From NCBI GenBank assembly GCA_040255465.1, contig JBDZVA010000001.1, positions 496,001 to 560,000 of the forward strand: a stretch of 64,000 nt of DNA. Direction: 5' to 3'. The position numbers were made by a program, and so were the translations under genes. Under the pieces are notes generated by a model. It had not been told where the DNA came from, searched no databases, and saw only the letters and a program-made list of their open reading frames with translations. Positions 1-8,403 of this stretch are shown piece by piece (positions within the stretch are counted from its first letter, which is position 1; each line of letters begins with the position of its first letter). This stretch comes from UBA5793 sp040255465. GTDB taxonomy: Bacteria > Planctomycetota > Phycisphaerae > Phycisphaerales > UBA5793.

Positions 1-1
1 C

Positions 2-400
2 GAGCCTGATTCAACCAATCGGCAGATCATCGAACGCGGGCACAAAGACTGGGGCAACGTGCTGCCTCCGGGCAAGGACCAGTCGCGCGTGCTCGAGGCG
101 AAGATGGCGATCAGCGAAGTGCTGGGTAAGTATGACCTCGCCAAAGATCGCGCATCGATGACGGAGCGTTCGCCGATCAAACTTAAGACGGACTCCTCCA
201 GGTCGGGCGTCGAGTATATGCGAGGTCCGATCGAGGTGAAGTTTTCCGCCAAGCCTCATATTGCAATGGAAGTGATCGGCGAACTGGAGACGGTGCCGTC
301 GATCGCCCAGATCGCGTCGGTGCGTATTCGCCGGCTGACGGATCGGGCCGAGGTCGAAGTCACGCTGGTGGCGGACGCGTGGTTTATCAGTAAGGATTGA
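2..400 (+). CDS. PilO/GspM-like pilus or type II secretion assembly protein, 5' truncated
   Basis: The reading frame is open from the left edge, so the true start lies outside the window; 132 codons are visible. The visible C-terminal half has an alpha/beta character, with a segment reading IAMEVIGELETVPSIAQIAS followed by strands ending VEVTLVADAWFI. This fits the ferredoxin-like C-terminal domain of PilO/GspM inner-membrane assembly proteins. The family call rests mainly on context: a GspC-like membrane protein follows almost directly, then a secretin. It would act in the inner membrane, linking the cytoplasmic platform to the secretin. No transmembrane segment is visible because the N-terminus is missing. 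Confidence 0.55.
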   Translation, partial: EPDSTNRQIIERGHKDWGNVLPPGKDQSRVLEAKMAISEVLGKYDLAKDRASMTERSPIKLKTDSSRSGVEYMRGPIEVKFSAKPHIAMEVIGELETVPSIAQIASVRIRRLTDRAEVEVTLVADAWFISKD

Positions 401-405
401 ATGGA

Positions 406-1071
406 ATGAATCGCAATGCAATATACGACGCCTGGCGCGGACTCTCGGGTACGTCGCGCGCGGCCCTGGGCCTGCTGGCGGCGGCGCTGGTGGTGGTGCT
501 GTGGGTCGCGCCGGCGGTGTTTTCATCGATCTTCGCAGGCTCGCTGCATGACGTCGCCCAGCCCGCACCCCCTGACGCCAATGGATCGCTGGCGTTTGAC
601 GAGGCCGTCAAGGCAAACGTCGATTTCATCGCCAAACGATCGCCCTTCTTCGCACCCGTCGGTCCGCGCCCCGAGGTGAAGCCTCCGGTCATCGCGCCAC
701 GGGACCCCGTCACGCCTCCACCACGCAGCTACGGCGGGCCGAAACTCGTCGGGCTGGTCGGGCATGAGGGCGCGGTCTTCGCGTCCAATGTGTACAACGA
801 AAGTCCCTTCGTTCGCATTGGAGAAAAGGGCGGCGTCGTGGAATTGGTGTCGATCGAACAGCCGTGGAAGGCCAAGGTGCGCTGGAGCGGCGCGGACTTC
901 GAAATCAACTTGTTCGATCGACTCGAAGCGCTGCCGGTCATCAACTACGGCGGGACGGGCGCCCGGCCCACCGCGAATGTGTTCGGTGGCGGGGCGGCGT
1001 CGACGGCCGCAGGCGGACTGGACTTCGGCGGCAGCGCCACCGGCGACGATTCCGCAGTTGACAACAACTAA
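406..1071 (+). CDS. GspC/PilP-like inner-membrane component of the secretion machine
   Basis: A 221-residue protein with a short cytoplasmic N-terminus, one transmembrane helix at about residues 19-41 (GLLAAALVVVLWVAPAVF), a proline-rich linker, and a small beta domain from about residue 108 (KLVGLVGHEGAVFASNVYNE) ending INLFDRLEAL. This matches the single-span plus HR/PilP domain layout of proteins that link the inner-membrane platform to the secretin. The ATG at 406 is preferred to the TTG at 397, which overlaps the previous stop codon. The C-terminus is Gly/Ala-rich and resembles the low-complexity N-terminal part of the next protein. It lies in the same operon as its neighbours. Family assignment is moderate because sequence identity in this family is low. 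Confidence 0.55.
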   Translation: MNRNAIYDAWRGLSGTSRAALGLLAAALVVVLWVAPAVFSSIFAGSLHDVAQPAPPDANGSLAFDEAVKANVDFIAKRSPFFAPVGPRPEVKPPVIAPRDPVTPPPRSYGGPKLVGLVGHEGAVFASNVYNESPFVRIGEKGGVVELVSIEQPWKAKVRWSGADFEINLFDRLEALPVINYGGTGARPTANVFGGGAASTAAGGLDFGGSATGDDSAVDNN

Positions 1072-1187
1072 TGAACATGACTTCGGCCGCGGGTGGATCG
1101 ACGGCCGCTTCTTGACCTGATACAACGAACTCAACCAGAGCAACGCCCAGGCCGCTTGGAAAGTGGCTCAACAGGAACGCGAGATTC

Positions 1188-3965
1188 ATGAAACACATTC
1201 GCTGCACGTGCCTGACCCTGGCCGGAACCACTTTCCTCGCCGCCCCGTTGGCGCCGCTGCTGGCGCAAAGCACCGCAGACCAGCCGTTCGAATTGGGCGC
1301 GCCGCCGGATGACGGTTCAGGCGAGCAGCCGATTTTCAACTTCGGCGGAGAGGACGGCCAGGATGGCGGGTTGGACTTCGGCGATCTGCAGCCGCTCGGA
1401 GGACAGGACGCCATGCAGCCGGCGACTCCCCCCGCCGTCGCCACGACAGGCCCGCTAAGCGGCGACATGGAATTGCTCACGCTCAATGGCGCCCCCATCG
1501 AGCAGGTCATGCTCCTGCTGCAGCGTTTGTCGGGGCGGCCGGTGCAGCCCGACAGCCTCGTGCTCAGCCAGCAGGCCAAACTGACGATCATCAACTCGAC
1601 GCCGCTCACCCGCACGCAGGCGCTCAACCTGCTCGTCGACACGCTCTTTGCCAATCGCATCGGCGTGATCGATCGCGGCTCGCACCTCGCGGTCGTGAAC
1701 ATCGCCAACATTCAAGAGGGCATGGTGCCGGTGCTCGGCCCCAAGGATGACGTGCTCAGCCGCCAGGACACGGGCATGATCTACGAGAAGGTTTTTGAGA
1801 TCAAGTACGGAAAGGCGTCGACGATCAAGGACAAGATCCAGGCCCAGGGCCCGCCGAACATGAAGATCGAAGTGGAAGACGCTTCGAACCAGATCATCGC
1901 GCTGTACAACATCGGAACGCTGCAACGCCTGCAGCAGCAGATCAACAAACTCGACATTTCCGCGAGCAACCTGCAACTCGAGACCTTCTACCTGCGCTAC
2001 GCCGACGCCGAGCGCATCGCGAAACTGATCGTCGGCATCTTCGGCGAATCACAGGATCAGCAGCAGGGTGGGCGGCAGAATCAGCCCAATCTCTTCGGCG
2101 GCCGGCGGCCGGCCCAGCCCGACCAGGGCCTGACGACTTCCACCCAACTGTCAGTCGTCACGGATAAGGCGCTCAATTCGGTGACGGTCCGCGCCGAGCG
2201 CGACATCATCGATCAGGTGCGGACTCAGATCAAGGAGAGCTGGGACGTTCAGATTCCCACGGCGGTTGTGTTCCCGCTGGTCGTGCCGCTGATCAACAGC
2301 GACGCCGTCAAGATGGCGGAGATGCTCAACAAGATATTCGCGCAGGAAGGCGAAGTCGTTCAGCAGATCGAGAGCGATTTCTTCGGCAATCTCGGCGGAG
2401 GGCGGCAGCAGACGCAGCAGTCACGCAACACCGAAGGCGAGGGTCCGAAGCTCGCGCCGCTGGCCGGACAGGTGTCGTTTACGGCTGATCCAACGAAGAA
2501 CAGCCTGATCGTGACCTCCCGTTCGCCCGAGTACTACCCCTTGCTCGAAGACTTCATCGGCAAACTCGACACGCCGGGCAATGCCAACGTTCCCAAGCTA
2601 TATGAACTGCGATACGCCGATGCCGAAGATCTGGCCAACCGGCTCAATGCCCTGCTCGCCGACGCCGGTTCGCGCGTCGACGTCAATCGCACGAACCAGG
2701 AACTCACGCAGCGCTCCAACGTGGCGCAGGTTGGCAACCAGGACAACACCCAGCAGCAACAGCAGCAGCAGCAGGACACGTTTACCTTCCCGTGGCAGTC
2801 TGGCTCGCCCGATCCGAACGCCCGGAAGATCTCAAACCTAATCGGCCAGGTGCGCATCATGCCGATCACGCGGCAAAACGCGCTGCTCGTCATGGCGCCG
2901 CCGGAACTGCGCGAGTCGATGGGCACGCTCATCGATACGCTCGATGCGCCGGGTCGCCAGGTGCTCATTCAGGCGATCATTGCCGAAGTCAGCGTCGATG
3001 ACGCCACCTCGCTGGGCATTCGCTGGGGCAGCGGCAACGTCGCAAGCGGTCCCAATGAGGACAACCGCATCGTCGTCGGCAGCAGCATCGAAGGCACCAA
3101 GAACCAGCTCATCAACGCCCTCTTCGATACCTCAACGCTTGGCGTGAACGTCGATCTCAACGTGGCGCTGCAGGCGCTCTCGCAGGTCACTGATGTCAAC
3201 GTCCTGTTCCGGCCCAAGGTGGTCACGAGCGACAACGAAGAAGCCAACTTCTTCGACGGTCAGGACATTCCGTTCATCACCGATTCGACCACGACAGACG
3301 TGGGCGGCGTGACGCAGAGTTTCGAGTACCTCGCCGTGGGTATTCAATTGAGCGTGCGGCCGCACATCACGGTCGAGGGCAACGTCGACCTGCGCGTCAA
3401 CCTTCAATTGTCCAGCGTCGTGCCCGGTCAGACGCTCTTTGGCGGCTCGATTCTCGATCGGCGCGAGACGACGACAAAGGTGACGATCCGCGACGGCCAG
3501 ACGGTGGTCATCAGCGGCATTCGTCGCACGGTGCTCAACGACATCGTCCGCAAGGTGCCGCTGCTGGGCGACATTCCGCTCATCGGCGGGTTGTTCCGCT
3601 CGACGGAGAAGTCCGAGTCGCGCACCGAGCTGGTGGCGTTCATTCGCCCGATCATCCTCGATTCACCCGAGAAGATTCGCGCCAGTGGCGCTGAGGATTA
3701 CAACCTGCTCAACAACAGTCGCAAGCGGCTTGAAGGCGCGGATATCGACAAGAATCCGGCCGGTCTCGATCACTGGAATGAGCCCTTTTACCGCGACGAC
3801 AACAACGAGCCGGGAACTCCCCCCGAAGACGGCAGCAGCGATCTGCCGTGGATGCAGAACCCGCGGGGCGGCGCGACCATGAGCAGCCAGCCCGAGGGCG
3901 AGTCGAAGGTGAGTCAGGCGAATCCGACCACCCCGCTGGCCTGGCAGCAGAACCCAAAGGACTGA
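1188..3965 (+). CDS. gspD: Secretin, GspD/PilQ family outer-membrane channel
   Basis: A 925-residue protein with a signal peptide (about residues 1-26, ending LLAQS). An acidic Gly/Phe-rich stretch follows, then several N-domains that repeat the RYADAE pattern (about residues 268 and 475), and the C-terminal secretin domain from about residue 590 (QAIIAEVSVDDATSLGIRWG). The family hallmark VPLLGDIPLIGGLF is present near residue 790, followed by ELVAFIRPIIL. Secretins form the outer-membrane ring for type II secretion or type IV pili. Residues 522-529 are eight consecutive glutamines encoded by a CAG-rich run at 2751-2774. A hydrophilic C-terminal tail of about 100 residues follows the secretin core. 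Downstream, a lipoprotein gene begins 6 bases after the stop codon, so the two are probably co-transcribed. Confidence 0.93.
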   Translation: MKHIRCTCLTLAGTTFLAAPLAPLLAQSTADQPFELGAPPDDGSGEQPIFNFGGEDGQDGGLDFGDLQPLGGQDAMQPATPPAVATTGPLSGDMELLTLNGAPIEQVMLLLQRLSGRPVQPDSLVLSQQAKLTIINSTPLTRTQALNLLVDTLFANRIGVIDRGSHLAVVNIANIQEGMVPVLGPKDDVLSRQDTGMIYEKVFEIKYGKASTIKDKIQAQGPPNMKIEVEDASNQIIALYNIGTLQRLQQQINKLDISASNLQLETFYLRYADAERIAKLIVGIFGESQDQQQGGRQNQPNLFGGRRPAQPDQGLTTSTQLSVVTDKALNSVTVRAERDIIDQVRTQIKESWDVQIPTAVVFPLVVPLINSDAVKMAEMLNKIFAQEGEVVQQIESDFFGNLGGGRQQTQQSRNTEGEGPKLAPLAGQVSFTADPTKNSLIVTSRSPEYYPLLEDFIGKLDTPGNANVPKLYELRYADAEDLANRLNALLADAGSRVDVNRTNQELTQRSNVAQVGNQDNTQQQQQQQQDTFTFPWQSGSPDPNARKISNLIGQVRIMPITRQNALLVMAPPELRESMGTLIDTLDAPGRQVLIQAIIAEVSVDDATSLGIRWGSGNVASGPNEDNRIVVGSSIEGTKNQLINALFDTSTLGVNVDLNVALQALSQVTDVNVLFRPKVVTSDNEEANFFDGQDIPFITDSTTTDVGGVTQSFEYLAVGIQLSVRPHITVEGNVDLRVNLQLSSVVPGQTLFGGSILDRRETTTKVTIRDGQTVVISGIRRTVLNDIVRKVPLLGDIPLIGGLFRSTEKSESRTELVAFIRPIILDSPEKIRASGAEDYNLLNNSRKRLEGADIDKNPAGLDHWNEPFYRDDNNEPGTPPEDGSSDLPWMQNPRGGATMSSQPEGESKVSQANPTTPLAWQQNPKD

Positions 3966-3971
3966 TCAACC

Positions 3972-5294
3972 ATGATTGCCTCCAGCGCCGCGCCTTTTCG
4001 ATTGAGGTCTCGCACCGCGATGCTGCTGCTGGCTGTCGGGTGCGTGGCGTCGCTGGTCAGTTGCGTGACGGAAAAGTCGACGCGGTCGCAGCCGACGTTG
4101 ACGGACAGTTCGCCACAGAATCGCGCTCGCCCGGATACGAGCGCGCTCAAAACATACGTGCCCACCGGGTTGAGTACGAGCACCTCGGCCGTGTCCGCGG
4201 CCATTGGACCGCTTGGAACGATCGAGTATGACGGCAACCTGATCCCGCTGGTAAGCCCCGGCGGCGATTTTTTCGCCGTACAGGGAGGCCGCCCTGCGCC
4301 GTCGTGGGGCACCATTCTGGCGCAGGAGTCCATGCAGTCATTGCCGTCGCTGGATGTCATCGTCTACCGGATCGAGAAAGTGAACGACGGTCCGCGTCAG
4401 AGGCTCGTCGAACATCGTCACCTCACCGATGTGGGGTTGATCGGGCGCTATGCCGACGAGACGGGGTTTATTGTCGAGTCACCTCAGCCGGATGGTTCGC
4501 GGCGCATCGGCTGGGTGCAATGGTCCACGGGTGAACTCACGTGGATGCTGCGAAGCGGTGTCAACGCCTTTGCCACGCGATCGCCGACGGGCCTGCTGGC
4601 GTGGTGCGAGCGCGTTGAAGGCGGCGCGTCGCCGCGCTTCGACCTGTTCGTCCAGGGGCGCAACGAAGTGTATCGCGCGGGGGACGGGCAGGGCAGTTGG
4701 CTCATGCCGGTGTGGTCCAACGACAGCGAGACGCTGTTTGCATTCAACCTGAAACCGGGAGGCGAACTCGATCTGGTGGTGTTTGACGCCCGGTCTGCCG
4801 CGTCGATGCGAGTGCCGTTGCAGCGCGAGCGCCTGACGGACAAAGGCAGCGTGAGCACGGTGTTTCAGGCGCTGGCGGGGATTCAGTCGCCCGCGGCTCC
4901 GGACGGCTCGCCGCGCCTTCTCTTCTATCACGCCGGGCAGGATCGCATTTTCGAGTACGACGCGCGCCAGCCGGAGGGTCGACGGGTGCGTGGCCTGCCG
5001 GCGCCGAGCATTGCGGCGGCGTGGCACACCGGCGACGGCGTCGTCTACAGCGGTCGCAGCGCGCTGTACTACCAGTTCCTGCGCGATGGCAGCGCGCCCG
5101 TCGAATTGCTCAAGGGCCCGGGTGTGCCGCGCACAACGAGTAATCCCATGCACCCGTTCGTACTGGCTGCGATCGATCAGAAAGCCAGCTTCCAACTCAA
5201 TCTCTGGGCGATGGACCTGGTTGATGAAGATACAGTCCGCACCGCTACAGAGCAGATGGACCCCACCACGGCCGCCAAGTCGCAGCGTCGCTAA
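3972..5294 (+). CDS. Lipoprotein with TolB-like beta-propeller repeats
   Basis: A 440-residue protein whose N-terminus has arginines, a hydrophobic stretch and a lipobox LVSC, making Cys31 the likely lipidated residue. The body contains several blade-like segments (for example SWLMPVWSNDSETLFAFNLKPG) typical of TolB/WD40-type propellers, but I cannot name a closer family. It starts 6 bases after the secretin stop, so it probably belongs to the same transcription unit. It may be a lipoprotein partner of the secretin, but its size and fold do not resemble known pilotins. The stop codon overlaps the last codon of the convergent hydrolase gene by 4 bases. Confidence 0.7.
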   Translation: MIASSAAPFRLRSRTAMLLLAVGCVASLVSCVTEKSTRSQPTLTDSSPQNRARPDTSALKTYVPTGLSTSTSAVSAAIGPLGTIEYDGNLIPLVSPGGDFFAVQGGRPAPSWGTILAQESMQSLPSLDVIVYRIEKVNDGPRQRLVEHRHLTDVGLIGRYADETGFIVESPQPDGSRRIGWVQWSTGELTWMLRSGVNAFATRSPTGLLAWCERVEGGASPRFDLFVQGRNEVYRAGDGQGSWLMPVWSNDSETLFAFNLKPGGELDLVVFDARSAASMRVPLQRERLTDKGSVSTVFQALAGIQSPAAPDGSPRLLFYHAGQDRIFEYDARQPEGRRVRGLPAPSIAAAWHTGDGVVYSGRSALYYQFLRDGSAPVELLKGPGVPRTTSNPMHPFVLAAIDQKASFQLNLWAMDLVDEDTVRTATEQMDPTTAAKSQRR

Positions 5295-5947
5295 CCCATC
5301 AGAAATGGATTGGTTCGCCGCTCCCGGCCGATCGTCGTGTCCGGTCCATGGCCCGGATAGACGTGCGTGTCATCGGGCAGGGTGAGCAACTTCTCTCGAA
5401 TCGACTTGAACAGCAGCGGACCATCGCTGGTGGGAAAGTCATATCGACCGATGGAGCCGGCAAAGAGCGTGTCGCCGACGATGGCCTGGTGCGAAGGCGC
5501 ATGATGCAGCGTGATGCCGCCTGGACTGTGGCCGGGTGTGTGCAGCACAGCCCACTCGGAAGCGCCCAAAGTGAGCGTCTGGCCATCGTGGAGCAATTCG
5601 TCGGCGGGGGGTGTCGTGACGTTCATTTCGACGAAGGACGAGAGATTGAGATCGGGATCGAGCAGGAAGGGCGCCTCGGATTCGTGGATGGCCAGCGGAA
5701 CAGGGCCGAGTGCTTCAAGCACTTCCCTGACGCCGGCGATGTGGTCAAGATGCGCGTGAGTGAGGATGATCCGGACGGGTCGCAGGGCGCCCCCACGCAC
5801 CAGATCGATGAGCGGCGCGGGGTCGAATCCCACATCGATAATCCAGCACTCCTCGCTTCCGGGCAATGAAACGAGGTAGCAATTCGTTTCCCATGGGCCA
5901 AGCGTGCACGACTGAACCCGGGGTCTGGGGGGGCTGGCAGGGGACAT
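5291..5947 (-). CDS. Metallo-beta-lactamase-fold hydrolase, glyoxalase II-like
   Basis: A 218-residue single-domain protein. The zinc motif is THAHLDH, followed by later ligands in GHSPGG, VGDTLFAGSIGR and YPGHGPDTT. These features place it in the glyoxalase II/YcbL-type subgroup, which hydrolyses thioesters such as S-lactoylglutathione or related substrates; the true substrate cannot be told from sequence. The start MSPASPPRP is chosen because the core fold (TNCYLV) begins about 20 residues later; longer readings would run through the divergent promoter region. It converges with the lipoprotein gene (4-base overlap of the ends) and diverges from the cupin gene. Confidence 0.85.
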   Translation of the reverse strand: MSPASPPRPRVQSCTLGPWETNCYLVSLPGSEECWIIDVGFDPAPLIDLVRGGALRPVRIILTHAHLDHIAGVREVLEALGPVPLAIHESEAPFLLDPDLNLSSFVEMNVTTPPADELLHDGQTLTLGASEWAVLHTPGHSPGGITLHHAPSHQAIVGDTLFAGSIGRYDFPTSDGPLLFKSIREKLLTLPDDTHVYPGHGPDTTIGRERRTNPFLMG

Positions 5948-6040
5948 TCTGGCGGTTCTCCAGTGATTCTTCGCACCCCGAACGGGGAATGGTTCGTAAA
6001 CTAGAATAGGAAGACGGACGGACTCAAAAAGGTTCGAACC

Positions 6041-6409
6041 ATGCTCATTCGCAGTATTGAGGAAATGCCCGCAGTGCCTGTGTCGATGGTCGGCGCGGAG
6101 AATGTGGGCATGCGCCTGCTTCTGGGCCGCAACGACGGGGCGCCGACGTTTGCGATGCGGCACTTCACCGTCGAATCGGGCGGCCACACGCCCAGGCACC
6201 AGCACAACTACGAGCACGGCATCTATGTCGTGGGGGGCACGGGAACCGTCGAGGTCGCGGGCGAGTCGCGCGCGATCAAGGCCGGCGATTCGCTTTTCAT
6301 CGAGCCGAATACGGAACACCAGTTCCGGGCCGATGGCGGCGTACCTTTGAAGTTCCTGTGCATGGTGCCGACCACGTTTGATTGCGGCAAGCCGACCCCC
6401 GGCTCGTGA
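6041..6409 (+). CDS. Small cupin-domain protein
   Basis: A 122-residue single-domain cupin. Metal-binding motif 1 is visible as HTPRHQHNYEHGIYVVGGTG (two spaced His, a Glu-like position and the Gly turn). Motif 2 follows as GDSLFIEPNTEHQF. Such small cupins are metal-dependent enzymes or sensors; some are dioxygenases or phosphomannose isomerase-like. No substrate can be assigned. An AAAGG sequence sits about 9 bases before the ATG. The gene is divergent from the hydrolase gene and lies 56 bases before the next gene. Confidence 0.85.
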   Translation: MLIRSIEEMPAVPVSMVGAENVGMRLLLGRNDGAPTFAMRHFTVESGGHTPRHQHNYEHGIYVVGGTGTVEVAGESRAIKAGDSLFIEPNTEHQFRADGGVPLKFLCMVPTTFDCGKPTPGS

Positions 6410-6465
6410 CGCGCCGCAGCGCGCGACGGCACAACGCTTCGCGCGGTTCTGCAAGGAGGATTCTC

Positions 6466-7482
6466 ATGCGCCGCTCTCCATCCAATCTCTGGATCGTCCT
6501 CGCCTACGCACTCCTGCTGTGTCTGAGCGGGGCGATCGTCATCATCGGCCGCAACCAGGCGGCAGTGGAGGGTGGCAGCCAGGCGCTGCTGGCAACGGGC
6601 ATCGTGTGCTTCATGTTTATCGCAGCGATGATTCCGCTGACCTTGGCGCTGCTCGCCGGCCGCAAGGATGGCGCCGCGGCTGCCGAAATGCTCAAAGAGC
6701 AACTGGCCCTGCTCGAGAAGATCAACGAGCACACGCTGCTGTCCGATTCGGCTCGCCACATCGCCTATCGGCGCCAGGAACGCGCCATGCTCCAGCGCGC
6801 CATCGAAGAGGATATTTCCAACGAAGACTGGCAGGCCGCCGCCGTGCTGGTGGACGAAATGCGCGAGCGCTTCGGCTATCGCGAAGAGGCGGAAGAGTTC
6901 CTCGCGCGGATCGATCGCAGCCGGGCCGACGGGCAGAATCGACGCATCACCGAGGCGCTGGATCACTTTCAGGCGGTTATTGACGCTCGCGACTGGGGCG
7001 CGGCTTACGCCGAGGCAGCCCGGATCTCACGCCTCTTTCCCGATTCGCATCGCACGCGCGGCCTCGAGCAGCGCGTCCGCAAGGCGTGGGAGAGTCACAA
7101 GAAGACGCTCGAGCGTGAGTTCCTGGAGGCGGCGGGCGCAGGCCATGTCGAAGACGCCATGCAACTGCTCAAGGATCTCGACGTGTTCCTTTCGCCCGAC
7201 GAGGCCGCCCCGCTGCAGGAAGTGGCGCGCGGCGTGATCAACAAGGCGCGGGCCAACATCGGACTCCAGTTCAAGTTGGCCGTGCAGGATCACGACTGGG
7301 CGACGGCGGTGCAGGTCGGCGAGACGATCATCGACGAGTTCCCCAACACCCGCATGGCCGAGGAAGTTCGGCAGCGCATTGACGTGTTGCGTGCGAGGGC
7401 TTCGCAGGCGGCGGCAATGACGCCCAATCTCGACGCACTGGCCGCGCTGAGTATCACACAGAACGCGCCCGAAGAAGCGTAG
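6466..7482 (+). CDS. Membrane protein with two TM helices and TPR-like repeats
   Basis: The start is set at 6466 because a strong AAGGAGG lies 7 bases upstream. The 338-residue product has two hydrophobic helices (about residues 8-29 and 40-65) joined by a short loop. A long helical cytoplasmic or periplasmic region follows with repeated pairs such as NEDWQAAAVLVDEMRERFGY, RDWGAAYAEAARISRLFP and HDWATAVQVGETIIDEFP. The pattern (D/E)W..A......I...FP recurs about every 60-70 residues and resembles tetratricopeptide repeats. It probably mediates protein-protein contacts at the membrane. No catalytic motif is seen. Confidence 0.7.
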   Translation: MRRSPSNLWIVLAYALLLCLSGAIVIIGRNQAAVEGGSQALLATGIVCFMFIAAMIPLTLALLAGRKDGAAAAEMLKEQLALLEKINEHTLLSDSARHIAYRRQERAMLQRAIEEDISNEDWQAAAVLVDEMRERFGYREEAEEFLARIDRSRADGQNRRITEALDHFQAVIDARDWGAAYAEAARISRLFPDSHRTRGLEQRVRKAWESHKKTLEREFLEAAGAGHVEDAMQLLKDLDVFLSPDEAAPLQEVARGVINKARANIGLQFKLAVQDHDWATAVQVGETIIDEFPNTRMAEEVRQRIDVLRARASQAAAMTPNLDALAALSITQNAPEEA

Positions 7483-7575
7483 CGGCAAGCCCCTCTCTCG
7501 AATCGGCGCCGATCGAGCGAGGGCGCGGCAGGCGGGCAAGTGGCGTCACTCGTAGCGGGCGCACCGGCCGTTGGA

Positions 7576-7625
7576 CTGGATCCCTGTCTTCGCAGGCATG
7601 ACCGTGATGCTGCAGGCATGACGGG
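7576..7625. repeat. Short REP-like direct repeat
   Basis: In the 185-base gap between the TPR-like gene and coaD, the phrase GCAGGCATGAC occurs twice, at 7592 and 7611. It lies within text of the form GGATCCCTGTCTTCGCAGG, which resembles short repetitive extragenic sequences found in many bacterial genomes. The similarity is from memory; a genome-wide copy count would decide it. Confidence 0.3.
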
Positions 7626-7667
7626 GGTCGATGCGATGACGGGGACGATGCAAGGATGACGCGACGG

Positions 7668-8228
7668 TCACTCGACGTGATCTTCGATCAGGTACTCAAA
7701 GCCGCGCGCCGCCTTCATTTCTTTGAGCGCATCGATCACGACGGGGGGCACGATGGCGTTGAGGCTGTCGAGGTCGCCGCCCAGTGCCGCGATCTGGCGG
7801 ATCAGGCTTGAACTCGTGTAACTGAACGCCTGGTCGGTCACGACGAAGACGGTCTCGATATTGGCGACCTGCCGGTTGGTCATGGCGAGTTGGCATTCGT
7901 ACGCCAGGTCGCTGATATTGCGAATGCCGCGCAGGATGATCGTCGCGTCCACGCTGCGGGCGAAGTCGACGGTCAACCCCTGATAGGTCTCAACGCGAAC
8001 GTTGCCGGCATTGGGGTCGCCGTTTTTCATCTCTGAAATCAACTGCTCGACCATCCCCCGGCGGCGCTGAAGGGTAAAGAGTTCGCGTTTGGAGATGTTG
8101 CGGCCGATGGCGACGATGACATCATCAAACATCCGCCGGCCACGCTGGATGACATCCAGGTGCCCCAGCGTCACGGGATCAAACGACCCGGAGTAGATCG
8201 CCCGGTGGATGTGCTTGGTGGCCGCCAT
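7668..8228 (-). CDS. coaD: Phosphopantetheine adenylyltransferase
   Basis: A 186-residue enzyme, slightly longer than the usual 160 residues. It transfers AMP from ATP to 4'-phosphopantetheine, the fourth step of coenzyme A synthesis, in the cytoplasm. The nucleotide-binding motif GSFDPVTLGHLD starts about residue 13. The central RGIRNISDLAYECQLAMTNR matches the CoaD signature R(G)xRxxxDxxYE, and the C-terminal YTSSSLIRQIA matches the second nucleotidyltransferase motif (ISSTxVR). The start MAATKHIHRAIYSGSFDP is chosen because family members begin a few residues before the GSFDP motif; a start 30 bases further upstream is possible. It is divergent from the unknown gene at 8404. Confidence 0.95.
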   Translation of the reverse strand: MAATKHIHRAIYSGSFDPVTLGHLDVIQRGRRMFDDVIVAIGRNISKRELFTLQRRRGMVEQLISEMKNGDPNAGNVRVETYQGLTVDFARSVDATIILRGIRNISDLAYECQLAMTNRQVANIETVFVVTDQAFSYTSSSLIRQIAALGGDLDSLNAIVPPVVIDALKEMKAARGFEYLIEDHVE

Positions 8229-8403
8229 GAGGATGAGTGTACCGAATCTCAGCGCCATGGGCGAGAGTGGGGCGCAAAATCCGGGACACAGCGGCCGCCG
8301 ATCTGGCAATGATCCCAATGTCAGCGGGGGATTGCGACGGGACCAACGCGCCTGCGCGTCAGAGTGGTGTGTCGAATCGACTCCCAGAGCCGAGGAAAGC
8401 CTG

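Noticed and set aside
4479..5195. Leftward open frame opposite the propeller lipoprotein
   Set aside because: Arg/His-rich translation, no start signal, and antisense to a gene with a clear lipobox.
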